Shown here: positions 20,701 through 31,100 of the stretch, in pieces | Layout: each line of letters opens with the position of its first letter | How positions within the stretch are numbered: position 1 is the first letter of the stretch | Source: Iphinoe sp. HA4291-MV1 | GTDB lineage: Bacteria > Cyanobacteriota > Cyanobacteriia > Cyanobacteriales > Nostocaceae | Assembly (NCBI GenBank): GCA_019359415.1 | Contig: JAHHHH010000035.1 | Location: 1-64,000, forward strand | Direction of reading: 5' to 3' | DNA: 64,000 nucleotides | Translations under genes and position numbers: made by a program | The notes under the pieces: model-generated | Databases searched by the model: none | The model's input: only the letters and a program-made list of their open reading frames with translations | What the model was told of the DNA's origin: nothing

Positions 20701-23700
20701 TCCAGATGACTTGGTACAGCCAATTTCCTAAATTTTCCTTTTGAAGGATGCGCTGCAAAACTTTGGAGTTAGTTCGCCTGACGGTTAGTCCCTCTACCTG
20801 AGCAATAAGCATTCCATTCGGATCTAGTAGACTCAAATCAGTGCGCAACAGTTGCTGCTCTAACCCCTGAGCTTGTACAATTTTGACTTGACTCCATAAC
20901 AAATGAGTATTGGGGCGAGAATAAATTCTCAAGCGCTTTACACTCACAGGTAAATAAGCATCTTGCCGCTCATCTATGGAAAAAATACCCGCTATAACTT
21001 GGAAGCTAGCGTCTAGGAGAACAGGGTGTAATTGATACTGAGCAGCTTCTGAGTGTAATACTTCTGGCAATCTAATTTGCCCGATCGCCTCTTCCTGACG
21101 TTTCCTAATTTGTGCAACCGCCTGAAAGCTTGAACCGAAGTCGACGCCTACAGCCTGAAATTGTTGATAGTAGTCAGCAACAGAAACTTCCTCTGGGTAT
21201 TGAGTTTGTAAAGTAGTTAAGTCTACCGATTCTGGGAAGAGTGCTGCTTCGTCCCTCTTGATTTTTCCAATGGCGTGTAGTGTCCAGATGGGTTTCTCCT
21301 CATCCTGACTTTCTGTGAGGCTAAAGATTTGGAAAGAGTAGCCAGAAGTCTCTTGAGGCGTCAACACCATTTGCAGAGTTTTACCCTCATCTTTTGGCAA
21401 TATCAAAACTTGCTGAATGTCAACATCCTCTAGTACCAAATTTGAGGATTTGAAGACAGCTGCTCCTGCTGCCAAAGCCATCTCCAAGTAAGCTGTAGCT
21501 GGTACAATTGTTAAACCAAAAACGCGATGATCATTTAGATAAGCTGGCGAATCTTGACTGATTTGGCACTGGAAATGAATATTTTCAGAACCTGGTAGAT
21601 GCAAGCGTTGACCGAGTAAGGGGTGATAATTCTCCGCATTTGTACCCTTTGTTGACAAAAACTGCGTTTGATGACGTGTCTCCACCCAATAGCGCTGTCG
21701 TTGGAAGGGATACGTAGGCAACACCACTCGCCGATGTGCATACTCTCGGTCAAACCTTGACCAGTCTACCTCGGCTCCACGTACGTATAATTCTGCTAAA
21801 CTCTGGAGCATTTGCTGCCAGTCTGATTGCTTTGGACGCAAGCTGGGCAGCCAGACACCCACTTCTTCTGCTAAGCAGTTACGCCCCATCCCCAATAAAG
21901 TTGGTTTGGCTCCGATCTCTACAAACACCTCATAACCCTTTGCATGCAGTGTCTTAATACTTGACGCAAATTGGACAGGACTGCGTAAATGTTGACACCA
22001 GTAATCCGCTGAGATCTCTTGCGATGTCAGTTGTTCTCCAGTTAAGTTCGAGATGATGTCAATTTGGGGAGCTGCGTAGTTGACCGTAGCTGCTATCTCA
22101 CGAAATTGAGCCAGTATCGGCTCCATCAGCGGTGAGTGGAAAGCGTGCGATGTTTGTAGCTTTTTCGTCTTTATTCCTGCTGCCTCTAGTTGGGCTACTA
22201 TTGCCCGCACTGCACCCACCTCGCCAGATATCACCGTGTTTTCCGGTCCATTATATGCTGCTATTGCTACTTTTTTATTATTTGTTTCAATAATTTTGCT
22301 TATAGATACTTCAGATGCAAACACTGCCACCATCTCTCCTTCTGACGGCAAACTCTGCATCAGTTGCGCTCGTTGGGCAATCAGCTTGAGTCCATCCTCT
22401 AAGCTCATCACTCCTGCACTGACAGCTGCTACGTATTCTCCGACACTATGACCCATCACTGCATCCGGAACAATTCCCCAGGATTTCCACAACTGCACGA
22501 GCGCATATTCTACGGCAAACACAGCCGGTTGCGTATATGCTGTTTCATCTAATGGTGAGCTTGACTCATCTTGGGGATACAGCACTGATAGCAGCGGCTT
22601 TTCTAAATAGGGACGCAGAATTTCATCGCATCTGTTCAGCGTTTGCCTGAAGATGGATTGTGTTTCGTAGAGTTGCCGTCCCATCCCTATATACTGCGAT
22701 CCCTGACCTGTGAACAAAAACGCTATCTTGGGTACACTGCTGCTTTGCCTCTGAAATACCCCTGCTTTCTGTCCGCTGGAAAAATCTGCTAGCTTTTCAC
22801 GCACTTGTGTTGATGAGGATGCCACTATACTCAGCCGATGCGGAAAATGAGAACGACCTGTATTGGCAGTAAAGCAGATGTCTTCTATAGCTAAAGATGG
22901 ATTGACACCTAAGTAATTCTCATATTGAAGTGCTAACTGCTTCAGTGCCTCTTCGGTCTTCGCGGATAGCGTCAGCAGATGCACTGGGCGTTCTTTTTGA
23001 GCTTGCACTGGCTCTAATACTGGCGCTTCTTCCAACACGATATGAGCATTAGTACCACTCATCCCAAAGGAACTGACTCCTGCCATCCGTCGTTTTTCTC
23101 CGGAAAACCAGAGCATCGGCGACTTGGATACCACCACTGGCATTTCATCCCAGTTGATGTAAGGATTGGGTTGCTCGAAGTGCAGATGAGGAGGTATCTC
23201 GTTGTGTTGCAGAGAAAGTAACACTTTGATGATACCTGCTATTCCTGCTGCTGATTCTAAGTGACCGATATTGGTTTTCACTGAACCAACTATGAGAGGG
23301 TTTTCTGGCGATCGCCCTTCACCGAACACAGCTCCTAAAGCTCTGATCTCAATGGGGTCTCCCAAAGACGTTCCTGTAGCGTGAGCCTCAATATAGTTTA
23401 CCTCAAAAGGCTCTATTTTAGCGCTCTTCAGCGCTTGGCGAATCAGTGCTTGCTGAGCCGAACCATTGGGAACCGTCAAACCACTACTGGGTCCATCATG
23501 GTTGATCGCGGAAGCCCGAATCAGAGCTAAGATGTTATCTCCATTCGCCTGTGCATCTGAAAGGCGCTTGAGGACTATAATGCCGCATCCCTCACCCCGC
23601 GCAAAACCATTGGCTGCCGCATCGAAGCTGTGGCAGCAGCCATCAATGGAGAGGGCATGGGATCTGGATAGAAAAATATGTACTTCTGGTGATAGCATCA

Positions 23701-24415
23701 GCTGTACTCCGCCAGTCAAAGCCAGATCGCACTCTCCCGTACGCAAGCTCTTACAAGCTTGATGAATCGCTACCAACGAAGAAGAGCAAGCAGTATCTAT
23801 TGCTATGCTTGGACCTTGTAGCCCTAGAACATAGGACAATCGACCAGACGCAAAGCAAAAGCCATTACCTGTGCCGTCATAAACGCTGATGCGTGTAGGA
23901 TCACCAGAATTCAGTTGCAATTGTGCATAATCATTTTGACCAATTCCTATAAAAACGCCAGTTCGGCTACCCGCTAAATAGTTGGGTGCAATTCCAGCCC
24001 TCTCCAAGGCTTCCCAGCTCACCTCCAACAGTAACCGCTGCTGCGGGTCCATGCTCATCGCTTCCCGAGGGGAAATCCCAAAAAACAGGGGATCGAACTG
24101 GTCTACCTGCTGCAAAAATCCACCCCTACGAGTGTACATTTTCCCTTGGGCATCGGGGTCTGGATCATAGTAAGCATTGATATCCCAGCGATCACGGGGA
24201 ACTTCTACCATCGCATCCACGCCATTGTGCAAAAGACTCCAGAAGGTATCTGGATCATGAGCACCCCCAGGAAAACGACACCCCATGCCAATGATTGCGA
24301 TCGGCTCTGTGCTTGAGCGCTCAACCGCCTCAAGTTTGGTTCGTGCTTCCTTCAAAGCAAGAAGTAGTCGTTGCGATGAAGACAGATTATCTATTCTGTC
24401 AGAAATGTTGTCCAT
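17777..24415 (-). CDS. Fully reducing type I PKS, KS-AT-DH-ER-KR-ACP
   Basis: Protein of 2212 aa. Domains in order: N-terminal helical docking segment; KS (TACSSS near 210; the usual EAHGTGT reads EAHATGT here); AT (GHSVGEY near 655, [11 protein letters not shown], malonyl type); complete DH (His in HRVFGLTIVP near 963, Asp in HPVLLDASFQ near 1135); ER (NADPH-binding AAAGGVGQAA near 1625); KR (TGGLGALG near 1825, HAAGILDDG); ACP (LGIDSLMAVE near 2128). All reductive domains keep their motifs, so the module should give a saturated two-carbon extension. The C terminus carries an acidic helix (VEQLSEEEAEALL) of the cyanobacterial PKS docking type, matching the N-terminal helix of the next PKS. 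The gene begins 1 nt after the upstream stop, so the two are probably translationally coupled. The Gly-to-Ala change in EAHATGT is conservative and probably tolerated. Confidence 0.96.
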   Translation of the reverse strand: MDNISDRIDNLSSSQRLLLALKEARTKLEAVERSSTEPIAIIGMGCRFPGGAHDPDTFWSLLHNGVDAMVEVPRDRWDINAYYDPDPDAQGKMYTRRGGFLQQVDQFDPLFFGISPREAMSMDPQQRLLLEVSWEALERAGIAPNYLAGSRTGVFIGIGQNDYAQLQLNSGDPTRISVYDGTGNGFCFASGRLSYVLGLQGPSIAIDTACSSSLVAIHQACKSLRTGECDLALTGGVQLMLSPEVHIFLSRSHALSIDGCCHSFDAAANGFARGEGCGIIVLKRLSDAQANGDNILALIRASAINHDGPSSGLTVPNGSAQQALIRQALKSAKIEPFEVNYIEAHATGTSLGDPIEIRALGAVFGEGRSPENPLIVGSVKTNIGHLESAAGIAGIIKVLLSLQHNEIPPHLHFEQPNPYINWDEMPVVVSKSPMLWFSGEKRRMAGVSSFGMSGTNAHIVLEEAPVLEPVQAQKERPVHLLTLSAKTEEALKQLALQYENYLGVNPSLAIEDICFTANTGRSHFPHRLSIVASSSTQVREKLADFSSGQKAGVFQRQSSSVPKIAFLFTGQGSQYIGMGRQLYETQSIFRQTLNRCDEILRPYLEKPLLSVLYPQDESSSPLDETAYTQPAVFAVEYALVQLWKSWGIVPDAVMGHSVGEYVAAVSAGVMSLEDGLKLIAQRAQLMQSLPSEGEMVAVFASEVSISKIIETNNKKVAIAAYNGPENTVISGEVGAVRAIVAQLEAAGIKTKKLQTSHAFHSPLMEPILAQFREIAATVNYAAPQIDIISNLTGEQLTSQEISADYWCQHLRSPVQFASSIKTLHAKGYEVFVEIGAKPTLLGMGRNCLAEEVGVWLPSLRPKQSDWQQMLQSLAELYVRGAEVDWSRFDREYAHRRVVLPTYPFQRQRYWVETRHQTQFLSTKGTNAENYHPLLGQRLHLPGSENIHFQCQISQDSPAYLNDHRVFGLTIVPATAYLEMALAAGAAVFKSSNLVLEDVDIQQVLILPKDEGKTLQMVLTPQETSGYSFQIFSLTESQDEEKPIWTLHAIGKIKRDEAALFPESVDLTTLQTQYPEEVSVADYYQQFQAVGVDFGSSFQAVAQIRKRQEEAIGQIRLPEVLHSEAAQYQLHPVLLDASFQVIAGIFSIDERQDAYLPVSVKRLRIYSRPNTHLLWSQVKIVQAQGLEQQLLRTDLSLLDPNGMLIAQVEGLTVRRTNSKVLQRILQKENLGNWLYQVIWKPQPRQPQSSSVSRKQQSNWLIFADSTGIGTKLAKQLRTQGDRCVLAFVGSTYKQITSEHYELDPLALADFQCLLQDIGKDGESSFRGIVHLWSLESAGNELSSDALQRAQSLGSGSVLHLVQSLHIAQLSGLQHFWLVTKGAQLVGSASLPVQVQQSPLWGLGKVITLEHPDLHCMCLDLDPVTDDISALVEELSSGDRENQIAYRQGLRYVARLERYQSSETVQQGQVQIGVEPFELKISEYGILDNLTLVPLTRRKPEPGEVEIQVRETGLNFRDVLNALGMLKEHIEQLGIKSTDDLPFGGECAGKIVAIGEGVTNFKVGDEVIAANAIGSFNSFVVVNANLVAHKPQGLSFEAAATIPVAFTTAHYGLQCLAKIKPGDRVLIHAAAGGVGQAAVQIAQTAGAQVFATASPSKWNFLKSMGVEYVMNSRTLDFAEEIMAITQGQGVDIVLNSLSGEFISKSFEVLGRGGRFVEIGKIGIWEHEQVQATRPDVSYFPFELLNISMNEPKAIASILQDLMQEFQDGKLKPLPHKVFPIEEVVNAFRYMAQAKHIGKVVVSQPKIAANAKNLEELVREDGSYLITGGLGALGLKVAHWLVEQGARYLILAGRRGADDRTVAAIQQLEQMGTRVLVASVDIAKQEDVAQLLHKVQATMPPLRGIIHAAGILDDGVLLQQNWERFVKVMAPKVQGTWHLHELTKELPLDFFVCFSSVAALFGSLGQGNYAAANTFMDVLMQHRRTMGLPGLSINWGPWSEAGMSAALKDRDRDRLSALGLGTISSGEGLQLLGLLEHSLAQVGVISINWSKFIGQFAQDTVSTFLEGFATGIEPTSKEKSQFLQQLEAAPLEVRHTLLATHIRSQIAKVLALSSPEQIEPRQRLFDLGIDSLMAVELKNWLEASLRCSLRSTLIFDYPTVEALVNYLATEILSIETSANMNESDAADSNVLAEVEQLSEEEAEALLLQQLEKINH

Positions 24416-24416
24416 T

Positions 24417-27400
24417 TCAGTTCCCCCTCACCAAATTTTCTAGTTTTTCGAGTTCCTCCGCAATTGACGCTTCTACTCCAACTTCGGAAAGCTGTTCTAC
24501 CTCTAACAAAGCCTCGGCTTGCTCGTCTTCAGCTTTGGGCAACTCTGTGTCACTCAAAGCAGGTATCTCCCAACCCATGACCTGTCTTGCTATATATCCG
24601 GCAAGATCTTTAATGGTCGGAAATTCAAAGGTTATAGTGACTGGCAGAGAAGCGCCCAAATTGACTTCCAAGCGGTTCTTGAGCTCGACTGCCATCAGAG
24701 AGTCCATACCCATATCAAAAAAACCTTGCTGCGGGTTTGGCAATTTGGATGGACCAAGTTTCAGTACCCTAGCGACTTCACTTTGAATGTAAGTAATTAA
24801 TAAAGAGAGGCGATCACGAAGCGTTTCTGTAGGAGATTCGCTTGCCAAGTGCTGTTTTAACTTTTGTAAAATTTCACTTTCGGACACCTTTGACTGTTGA
24901 GACTGCAGCGTGGCTTCTTCTTGCAAAACCTGGCGGCTCAGCTTAGACAGAAAAGGAGATTTAGCAGCTATTTGATCTATTTGGAGAAGCTGTGACCAGT
25001 TTATTGGAATTGCCCAAACTTGTGTTAAGTTTTGGCATAAAGCACGGCTCATTGCTTGCAATCCTTGCTCAGGCGTAATACTTCCGATTCCAAAGCCTGC
25101 AAGTCGCTCGTCGTTGCGAACTCGTGCAGCCATACCAACCTCTGCCCAAGGTCCCCAGTCAATGCTAAGTGCGCTCAAGCCTTGGACTTTGCGATAATGA
25201 GCAAGAGCGTCCAAAAAGGCATTGGCAGCACTGTAATCACCTACTCCGCGATTTAATAAGCCCAGTTGGTGCGTTGCTGAAGAGAAAAGTATGAAAAAGT
25301 CTAAATTAACTCCTTCAAAAAGACGGTGCAGCAGCCATCCTCCCATCACTTTTGGACGCAACACCTCATTCACTCTGGCAGTATCCAGTTCTTGCAGTAA
25401 TTTTCCTCCTGGTATACCTGCCATGTGCAGCACACCTCGAACTGGTGGACAACCTTGATTTTTCAGTGCCTGTAGCACGGAGGACATCTGTGCCTCATCT
25501 GCTACATCAGATGAGGCAAGATACACAGTTGCTCCTTGGGCTTCCAACTTCGAAACAGCAGCCACTTGGCGCTCTACGTAGCTACCTTCTTCTACCTCAC
25601 TCCAACTGTCGCGCGGAGGCAGTGTAGTACGTCCCAATAAAATGAGATGCCGAGCACCTTGCTCTACCATCCATTGAGCGACTTGAAGTCCTATGCCTCC
25701 TAGTCCTCCAGTCAGCAGATAACTGCAATCCTCTCTCCAGCTGAACGGAAGTACACTTTGCGTAGATTCTTCACGCTTTTGTATAAGACGGGCAACATAA
25801 GGCTGCCCCTGACGGAAAACAAGTTGATCTTCTATATCCTGACCATATATGATATTTAACAATTGAGAAGCCGTTTCATCTCCTGTCGCTTGAGGATCTA
25901 AGTCTACCATTCCTCCCCAAAGTTCCGGGTGTTCAATAGCACATGTCTTACCTAAACCCCAAAGCGATGCTTGAGCGACTGCTGGAGGTGCAGACTCTGT
26001 ACCTACCAGTTGAGCACCTCTGGTGACAACCCATACACGAGGCGGTATGGATTGTTTCGCGTTGCTCACTACTGCTTGAACTAGGCTTAATACGCTGTGA
26101 ATCCCTAATACCTGGGAAGCCTCCAGAGAATCAGGTGTCATCTGAAAAGAAAAAGTTTCATCCAGACTCCACAAATGAATCACACCTCGGCAGAGTGGTT
26201 GATTCGGCTCTAGTACATTCTCAATTAACTGATGCACCTGTTCTGGTGAACTTGGGTTAATCCTGAATTGTCCCTGTTCTGATATCTGGTAAACTTCGCC
26301 AGGAGTAACCATCAAACAGGTTTCTCCACGTGCTGTTATCAGCGCTGCTAATCTTTGTCCAACACCGCTGCTATCTGTGAATATTAACCAACTACCTAGC
26401 TGTTCTGGTTGCAGATTCTTGATTTCTTGTAGTGATGTTGCTTCCCATTGCAATTCATAAAACCAATTATTATTAAGATTTTCTTGGGTCATCCGTGCAG
26501 CAGTTTCAGTTCGCCGTAGCTGTAAGCCAGAAGCCTTGGCTACCAACATTCCTGCCTGGTCGAAAATGTGTACGTCTCCCTCAAACTCGTTTGCGCTACG
26601 GCTGAGTTCTGACCGCAGAACAGCATGGCTCCAAAGGAGTTTGTCAATTGGACCGTTGACTTGTAAACTGCGAAGACCCACGGGTACATAAAGCGCACCC
26701 CCACTATCTAAAAGATTGTAAGTTGGCAGTGTAGCCACCAACACTTGGAAACAAGCATCCAGAAATGCTGGGTGGATTTCGTAATCATCTGCTGATGGTT
26801 CCAATTCTTTGAGAAGCTGTACCAGTGCTAGGGATTCCCCATCGCGTCGCCAGAGGCGTTCTATACCTTGGAAACTCGCTTCCAACTGCACTCTGTATTC
26901 GTCGCGTAACTTCTTATAGAACTGTGAACCAGGAATCTCTTCTGGACATCGAGCCTGAATTTTTTCTTGTGAAAATTCTGAGAAACCCGAACTAGCACCA
27001 TTAGCACTATCAGCATCATGAGTCGAAATGCCTGAAACACTCGACTTCGCAGCCAATATTTCGGCTGCTGTGGAATTGCGATGTTTGTGCGATCGCAATT
27101 CCACAGCATGGTAACGCTCTTTGAGTTGATTTAAGTAGGGTAGGTGTTTGAGAATCAAATCTGCCTTTGGTCCAAAGTCGAGCAGACAGGCGGCTTCATC
27201 CACGCCTATGCTATCTAGTTGCTCTAGCAAATCAAGACATGTTTCGGGTGTCCCAATGAGTCCTCTGGAAGAAGCAAATCTTTCATACAAGAAATTAACA
27301 AAATCATCCAGGTCTTTTGGAGACAGGGAGGCAATATCTGCGCTGCGACCTCTACTACTGGCAAGATTTTTAAGCAGACCGAAGTTAGATTTGAGATATT

Positions 27401-28148
27401 CGCAATAGGGTCTGCGAACAAGTTCGCGGACAACATTCATGTCTTCCCCAACAAAGGTATGCAACATCACCGTCACCACACCTGCTTCCGGAGCGTGTCC
27501 GTGCTTGGCTCGTGCTTGACGATAAAGGGCAATTTTTTCGGCTAATTGCTCAGTGCTCTGGTCTAGTAGATGAGTCAAAAGATTGGCACCAATCTCTCCC
27601 GCTTGAGTAAAGGTTTGGGGATTCCCGGCGGCTGTGATCCAGATGGGCAATTCTTTTTGGATTGGCGTTGGGTAAACCCTAACCTCAATCTGGTTACCAT
27701 TGCCATTTGTCACTGGGATAGATTCGCCTTGCCAAAGTTTTTGTATTGTTTGGATACCAGAAAACATTTCTTTGTGGCGGTTTGGAAATTTCTCTGGATA
27801 AAAGGCAAAATCATCAGGGTTCCAGCCGGAAGCAAAGGAAATTCCTACCCGACCTCCTGACAAATTATCGACAACAGCCCATTCTTCCGCAATCCGAATG
27901 GGATTGTGTATTGGCGCGACTACACTGCCAGCTTGTAAGCGGAGGTGCTTGGTTTCCCTTGCTAATGCTGCGTGCAACACTGCTGGATTTGGGTAAAGAC
28001 ACCCAAATTTTGTAAAATGCCGTTCTGGTACCCACAAACTGGAAAAGTCATGTTGGTCGGCAAATCTAGCACTCTCAATAACCAGACGATATTTATCTCC
28101 GATTAAAGCCTCTTCACTGCTGGCAAAAAACATCAAACCGAACCGCAT
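24417..28148 (-). CDS. LLM monooxygenase - second half of DH - KR - ACP
   Basis: Protein of 1243 aa with no KS or AT. Residues 1 to about 340 form a luciferase-like flavin monooxygenase of the natural-product type (starts MRFGLMFFASSEEAL; FASGWNPDDF; PIWITAAGNP). After a linker of about 60 residues rich in Ser/Ala comes the C-terminal hot-dog of a PKS dehydratase (QFYKKLRDEY..., catalytic Asp464 in HPAFLDACFQ). Then KR (TGGLGGIG near 815, HMAGIPGG without LDD, DYSAANAF) and ACP (MGMDSLMAVE near 1148). The missing DH half, with the catalytic His, is the C terminus of the upstream gene. The start is secure: AGGAG lies about 9 nt before ATG, after the TGA of the upstream gene. The C-terminal helix (LEVEQLSEVGVEA) matches PKS docking. 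Related LLM domains oxidise carrier-bound chains, for example in microginin synthesis; site and product here are unknown. Together with the upstream protein this makes one elongation module. Confidence 0.93.
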   Translation of the reverse strand: MRFGLMFFASSEEALIGDKYRLVIESARFADQHDFSSLWVPERHFTKFGCLYPNPAVLHAALARETKHLRLQAGSVVAPIHNPIRIAEEWAVVDNLSGGRVGISFASGWNPDDFAFYPEKFPNRHKEMFSGIQTIQKLWQGESIPVTNGNGNQIEVRVYPTPIQKELPIWITAAGNPQTFTQAGEIGANLLTHLLDQSTEQLAEKIALYRQARAKHGHAPEAGVVTVMLHTFVGEDMNVVRELVRRPYCEYLKSNFGLLKNLASSRGRSADIASLSPKDLDDFVNFLYERFASSRGLIGTPETCLDLLEQLDSIGVDEAACLLDFGPKADLILKHLPYLNQLKERYHAVELRSHKHRNSTAAEILAAKSSVSGISTHDADSANGASSGFSEFSQEKIQARCPEEIPGSQFYKKLRDEYRVQLEASFQGIERLWRRDGESLALVQLLKELEPSADDYEIHPAFLDACFQVLVATLPTYNLLDSGGALYVPVGLRSLQVNGPIDKLLWSHAVLRSELSRSANEFEGDVHIFDQAGMLVAKASGLQLRRTETAARMTQENLNNNWFYELQWEATSLQEIKNLQPEQLGSWLIFTDSSGVGQRLAALITARGETCLMVTPGEVYQISEQGQFRINPSSPEQVHQLIENVLEPNQPLCRGVIHLWSLDETFSFQMTPDSLEASQVLGIHSVLSLVQAVVSNAKQSIPPRVWVVTRGAQLVGTESAPPAVAQASLWGLGKTCAIEHPELWGGMVDLDPQATGDETASQLLNIIYGQDIEDQLVFRQGQPYVARLIQKREESTQSVLPFSWREDCSYLLTGGLGGIGLQVAQWMVEQGARHLILLGRTTLPPRDSWSEVEEGSYVERQVAAVSKLEAQGATVYLASSDVADEAQMSSVLQALKNQGCPPVRGVLHMAGIPGGKLLQELDTARVNEVLRPKVMGGWLLHRLFEGVNLDFFILFSSATHQLGLLNRGVGDYSAANAFLDALAHYRKVQGLSALSIDWGPWAEVGMAARVRNDERLAGFGIGSITPEQGLQAMSRALCQNLTQVWAIPINWSQLLQIDQIAAKSPFLSKLSRQVLQEEATLQSQQSKVSESEILQKLKQHLASESPTETLRDRLSLLITYIQSEVARVLKLGPSKLPNPQQGFFDMGMDSLMAVELKNRLEVNLGASLPVTITFEFPTIKDLAGYIARQVMGWEIPALSDTELPKAEDEQAEALLEVEQLSEVGVEASIAEELEKLENLVRGN

Positions 28149-28166
28149 GATTTTTTCTCCTGTTTA

Positions 28167-31100
28167 TCACTGTGGGCAGATTTTTGCAGTTGCATGTAAT
28201 GTCCACTTTTTGGGGGATTGCTCTGCATCTGTTGGGCGGCTATAGACTTGAAAAGATGCGCTTGCATCCACATCAGTAGCAAGGATCACCTGAACAGTTT
28301 GAGTGCCATTCTCAGGAACGAAGAGTACATTGTGTAGCTCCAGATCCTTCACCTGGTGAAACTCTTGCCCAAAGGCTTCTTTGCTAGCGGCTAAAGCCAT
28401 TTCTAAATAAATGGTCAAAGGTAATACTGCCGCTCCCCGGAGTCGATGCTGTCCCAAATATGGGAGGCGAAGTTTATCAAGTTCTATTTCCCAGCAGTAA
28501 TTGTTGGGAAGATGAGCCAATTTTTTTAATTGAGCGCCCAAAAGTGGATGTCCTTTAATACCGTTTGAGTTCTCCTGATATTCCAGACGGTACAAGTCTT
28601 TGTTATCTGCTTTTGTCTCAACCCAATACTGCGATCGCTCCCACGGATAAGTCGGTAAACTGATTCGCTGACGCAGATAGTCTCGGTCAAAACCAGACCA
28701 ATCTACGTTTGTTCCACGTACGTATAGTTCACTCAAACTCTGGAGCATTTGCTGCCAATCTGACGGTCCCGGACGCAAGCTGGGCAACCATACTCCTACT
28801 TCTTCGCTCAAGCAGTTACGTCCCATTCCCAACAATGTTGGTTTTGGTCCGATCTCCACAAACACCTCATAACCACTACTGTGAAGCGTCTTGATACTTT
28901 CGGCAAATTGTACAGGCGAGCGTAAATGCTGACACCAATATTCTGGAGTGATTGCTTCTGCTGTTTGCCGCTCTCCAGTTACGTTGGATATCAGATCAAT
29001 GTGGGGGGCGGCGTAGGTCACCTGGTTAGCCATCTCGTGGAATTCTGCCAGTATCAGCTCCATCAGTGGTGAGTGGAAAGCGTGGGATGTTTGTAGTTTT
29101 TTGGTCTTAATTCCTGCTGCTTCTAATTGGGTTGCTATTGACCGCACTGTCTGCGCCTCACCAGAAATAACGGTACTTTGCGGTCCATTATATGCTGCAA
29201 TTGCTACTTTATTTTTATGTAACTCAATAATTTCTCGTAGAGACGCTTCCGATGTCAACACTGCTACCATCTCACCACCAGGAGGTAAACTCTGCATCAG
29301 ACGGCTTCTAATAGCAATTAGCTTTAGCCCATCTTCTAAGCTTAAGACTCCGGCAACAGTTGCAGCGACGTATTCCCCTACACTATGACCCATCACTGCA
29401 GTCGGTTCGATACCCCAAGATTTCCACAATTGCACCAGGGCATATTCTAGGGCAAATAATGCCGGTTGGGTATAAGCAGTTTCATCTAGAGGTGAGGTTT
29501 CCCCTGCTTGAGGATACAGAACTGATAGCAGGGGCTTTTCCAGATAGGCACGTAGAATTTCATCGCAGCGATCAAGTGTTTGCCGAAAGGTGGGTTGGGT
29601 CTCGTAGAGTTGCCGCCCCATGTCTATGTACTGCGACCCCTGACCTGTGAAGAGGAAGGCTATCTTCGGGCGCTTTTTGCTGCTTACCTGACCACTCACA
29701 AGTCCGGCAGTCTCCCTATCGGTGAGCAAATTACTGAGTGCTTCTTGTAACTGCACAGCTGATTCAGCGACAACGGCAAGACGGTGGTTAAAATGCGATC
29801 GCCCCGTATTAGCAGTGAAGCAAACATCTGCCAACGATACTTCAGGATGAGACGCCAAGAAATCTACATAACTTTGTGCCAAATTTTTGAGAGCGTTGTC
29901 ACTTTTCGCTGAAAGCGTAAGAAGGTTAACTTCGCGTTCGTTCTCACTAGCTACCGCAGCCGTTAAGGGCGCTTCTTCTAAGATGACATGGCAATTGGTA
30001 CCACCGAAGCCAAACGCGCTAACTCCAGCTAAACGCCTTTCCTTTCCTGAAGACCAAAGTTGACACTCAGTTGGAATACAAAAGGTCGTCTCTTCCAAAG
30101 AAATATATGGATTGAGCTGCTTCAGGTGCAGATGAGGCGGAATTTTTTGATGTTGCAGCGAAAGTACGACCTTAATGACGCCAGCTATCCCAGAAGCTGC
30201 TTCCAAATGACCAATATTGGTCTTGACCGAGCCAAGCCAACAGGTCCGCTCTGGCTCACGACCCTCCATGAGCACGGCTTTGAGAGATTTGAATTCGATT
30301 GGATCTCCCAGAGAAGTGCCAGTACCGTGAGCTTCAACATAGCTAATCTGTGCTGGTGTGACTCCTGCATTTTTCAAGGCTTGACGGATGACTGCCTGCT
30401 GAGAAGGTCCATTGGGGGCTGTCAGTCCATTACTCAAACCATCTTGGTTAACTGCCGTACCTCTGATGACTCCCAGAACCTTATTCTCATCTCTCAGAGC
30501 ATCCGAGAGGCGCTTGAGGACAACGACACCGCATCCTTCACCCCGGACATAACCATCAGCACTGGCATCAAAGGTTTTACAACGACCATCCGATGACATC
30601 ATGCGAGCTTGGGAGTAGATAATGCTCTGTTCTGGTGACAGCATCAAGTTCACTCCTCCAACAAGGCACAAATCGGATTCTGCATTTTGCAAGCTCCGAC
30701 AGGCAAGATGTATCGCCACTAGGGACGAAGAACAGGCTGTTTCGACTATCAAACTAGGACCCCGTAAGTCGAGCAAATAGGACAGACGATTGGCAGCAAC
30801 ACCAAGCGTACTACCAGTGCCATCGTAGGCATCAATGCGGGCTACACCTCTTTTCGGTATCAGAAGTCCGTAATCATAGTTACCAATCCCAATAAAAACA
30901 CCAGTTAAACTACCCGAAAGACTGGCAGGCACAACTCCCGCGTTCTCCAAAGCCTCCCAAGCAACCTCCAAAACCAACCGCTGCTGAGGATCGATTCGCT
31001 CTGCTTCGCGCGGAGAAATGCCGAAGAAGTCTGCATCGAACCGATCTACCTGTTTGAGGAATCCGCCATGGCGAGTATTCATCTTTCCTGGTGTAGCTGG

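Noticed and set aside
28140-28175. A sequencing frameshift creating a false split of the DH
   Set aside because: TGA followed by TAA, then AGGAG at good spacing before ATG, and an added 340-residue domain at the new N terminus, are not what a one-base error would give.
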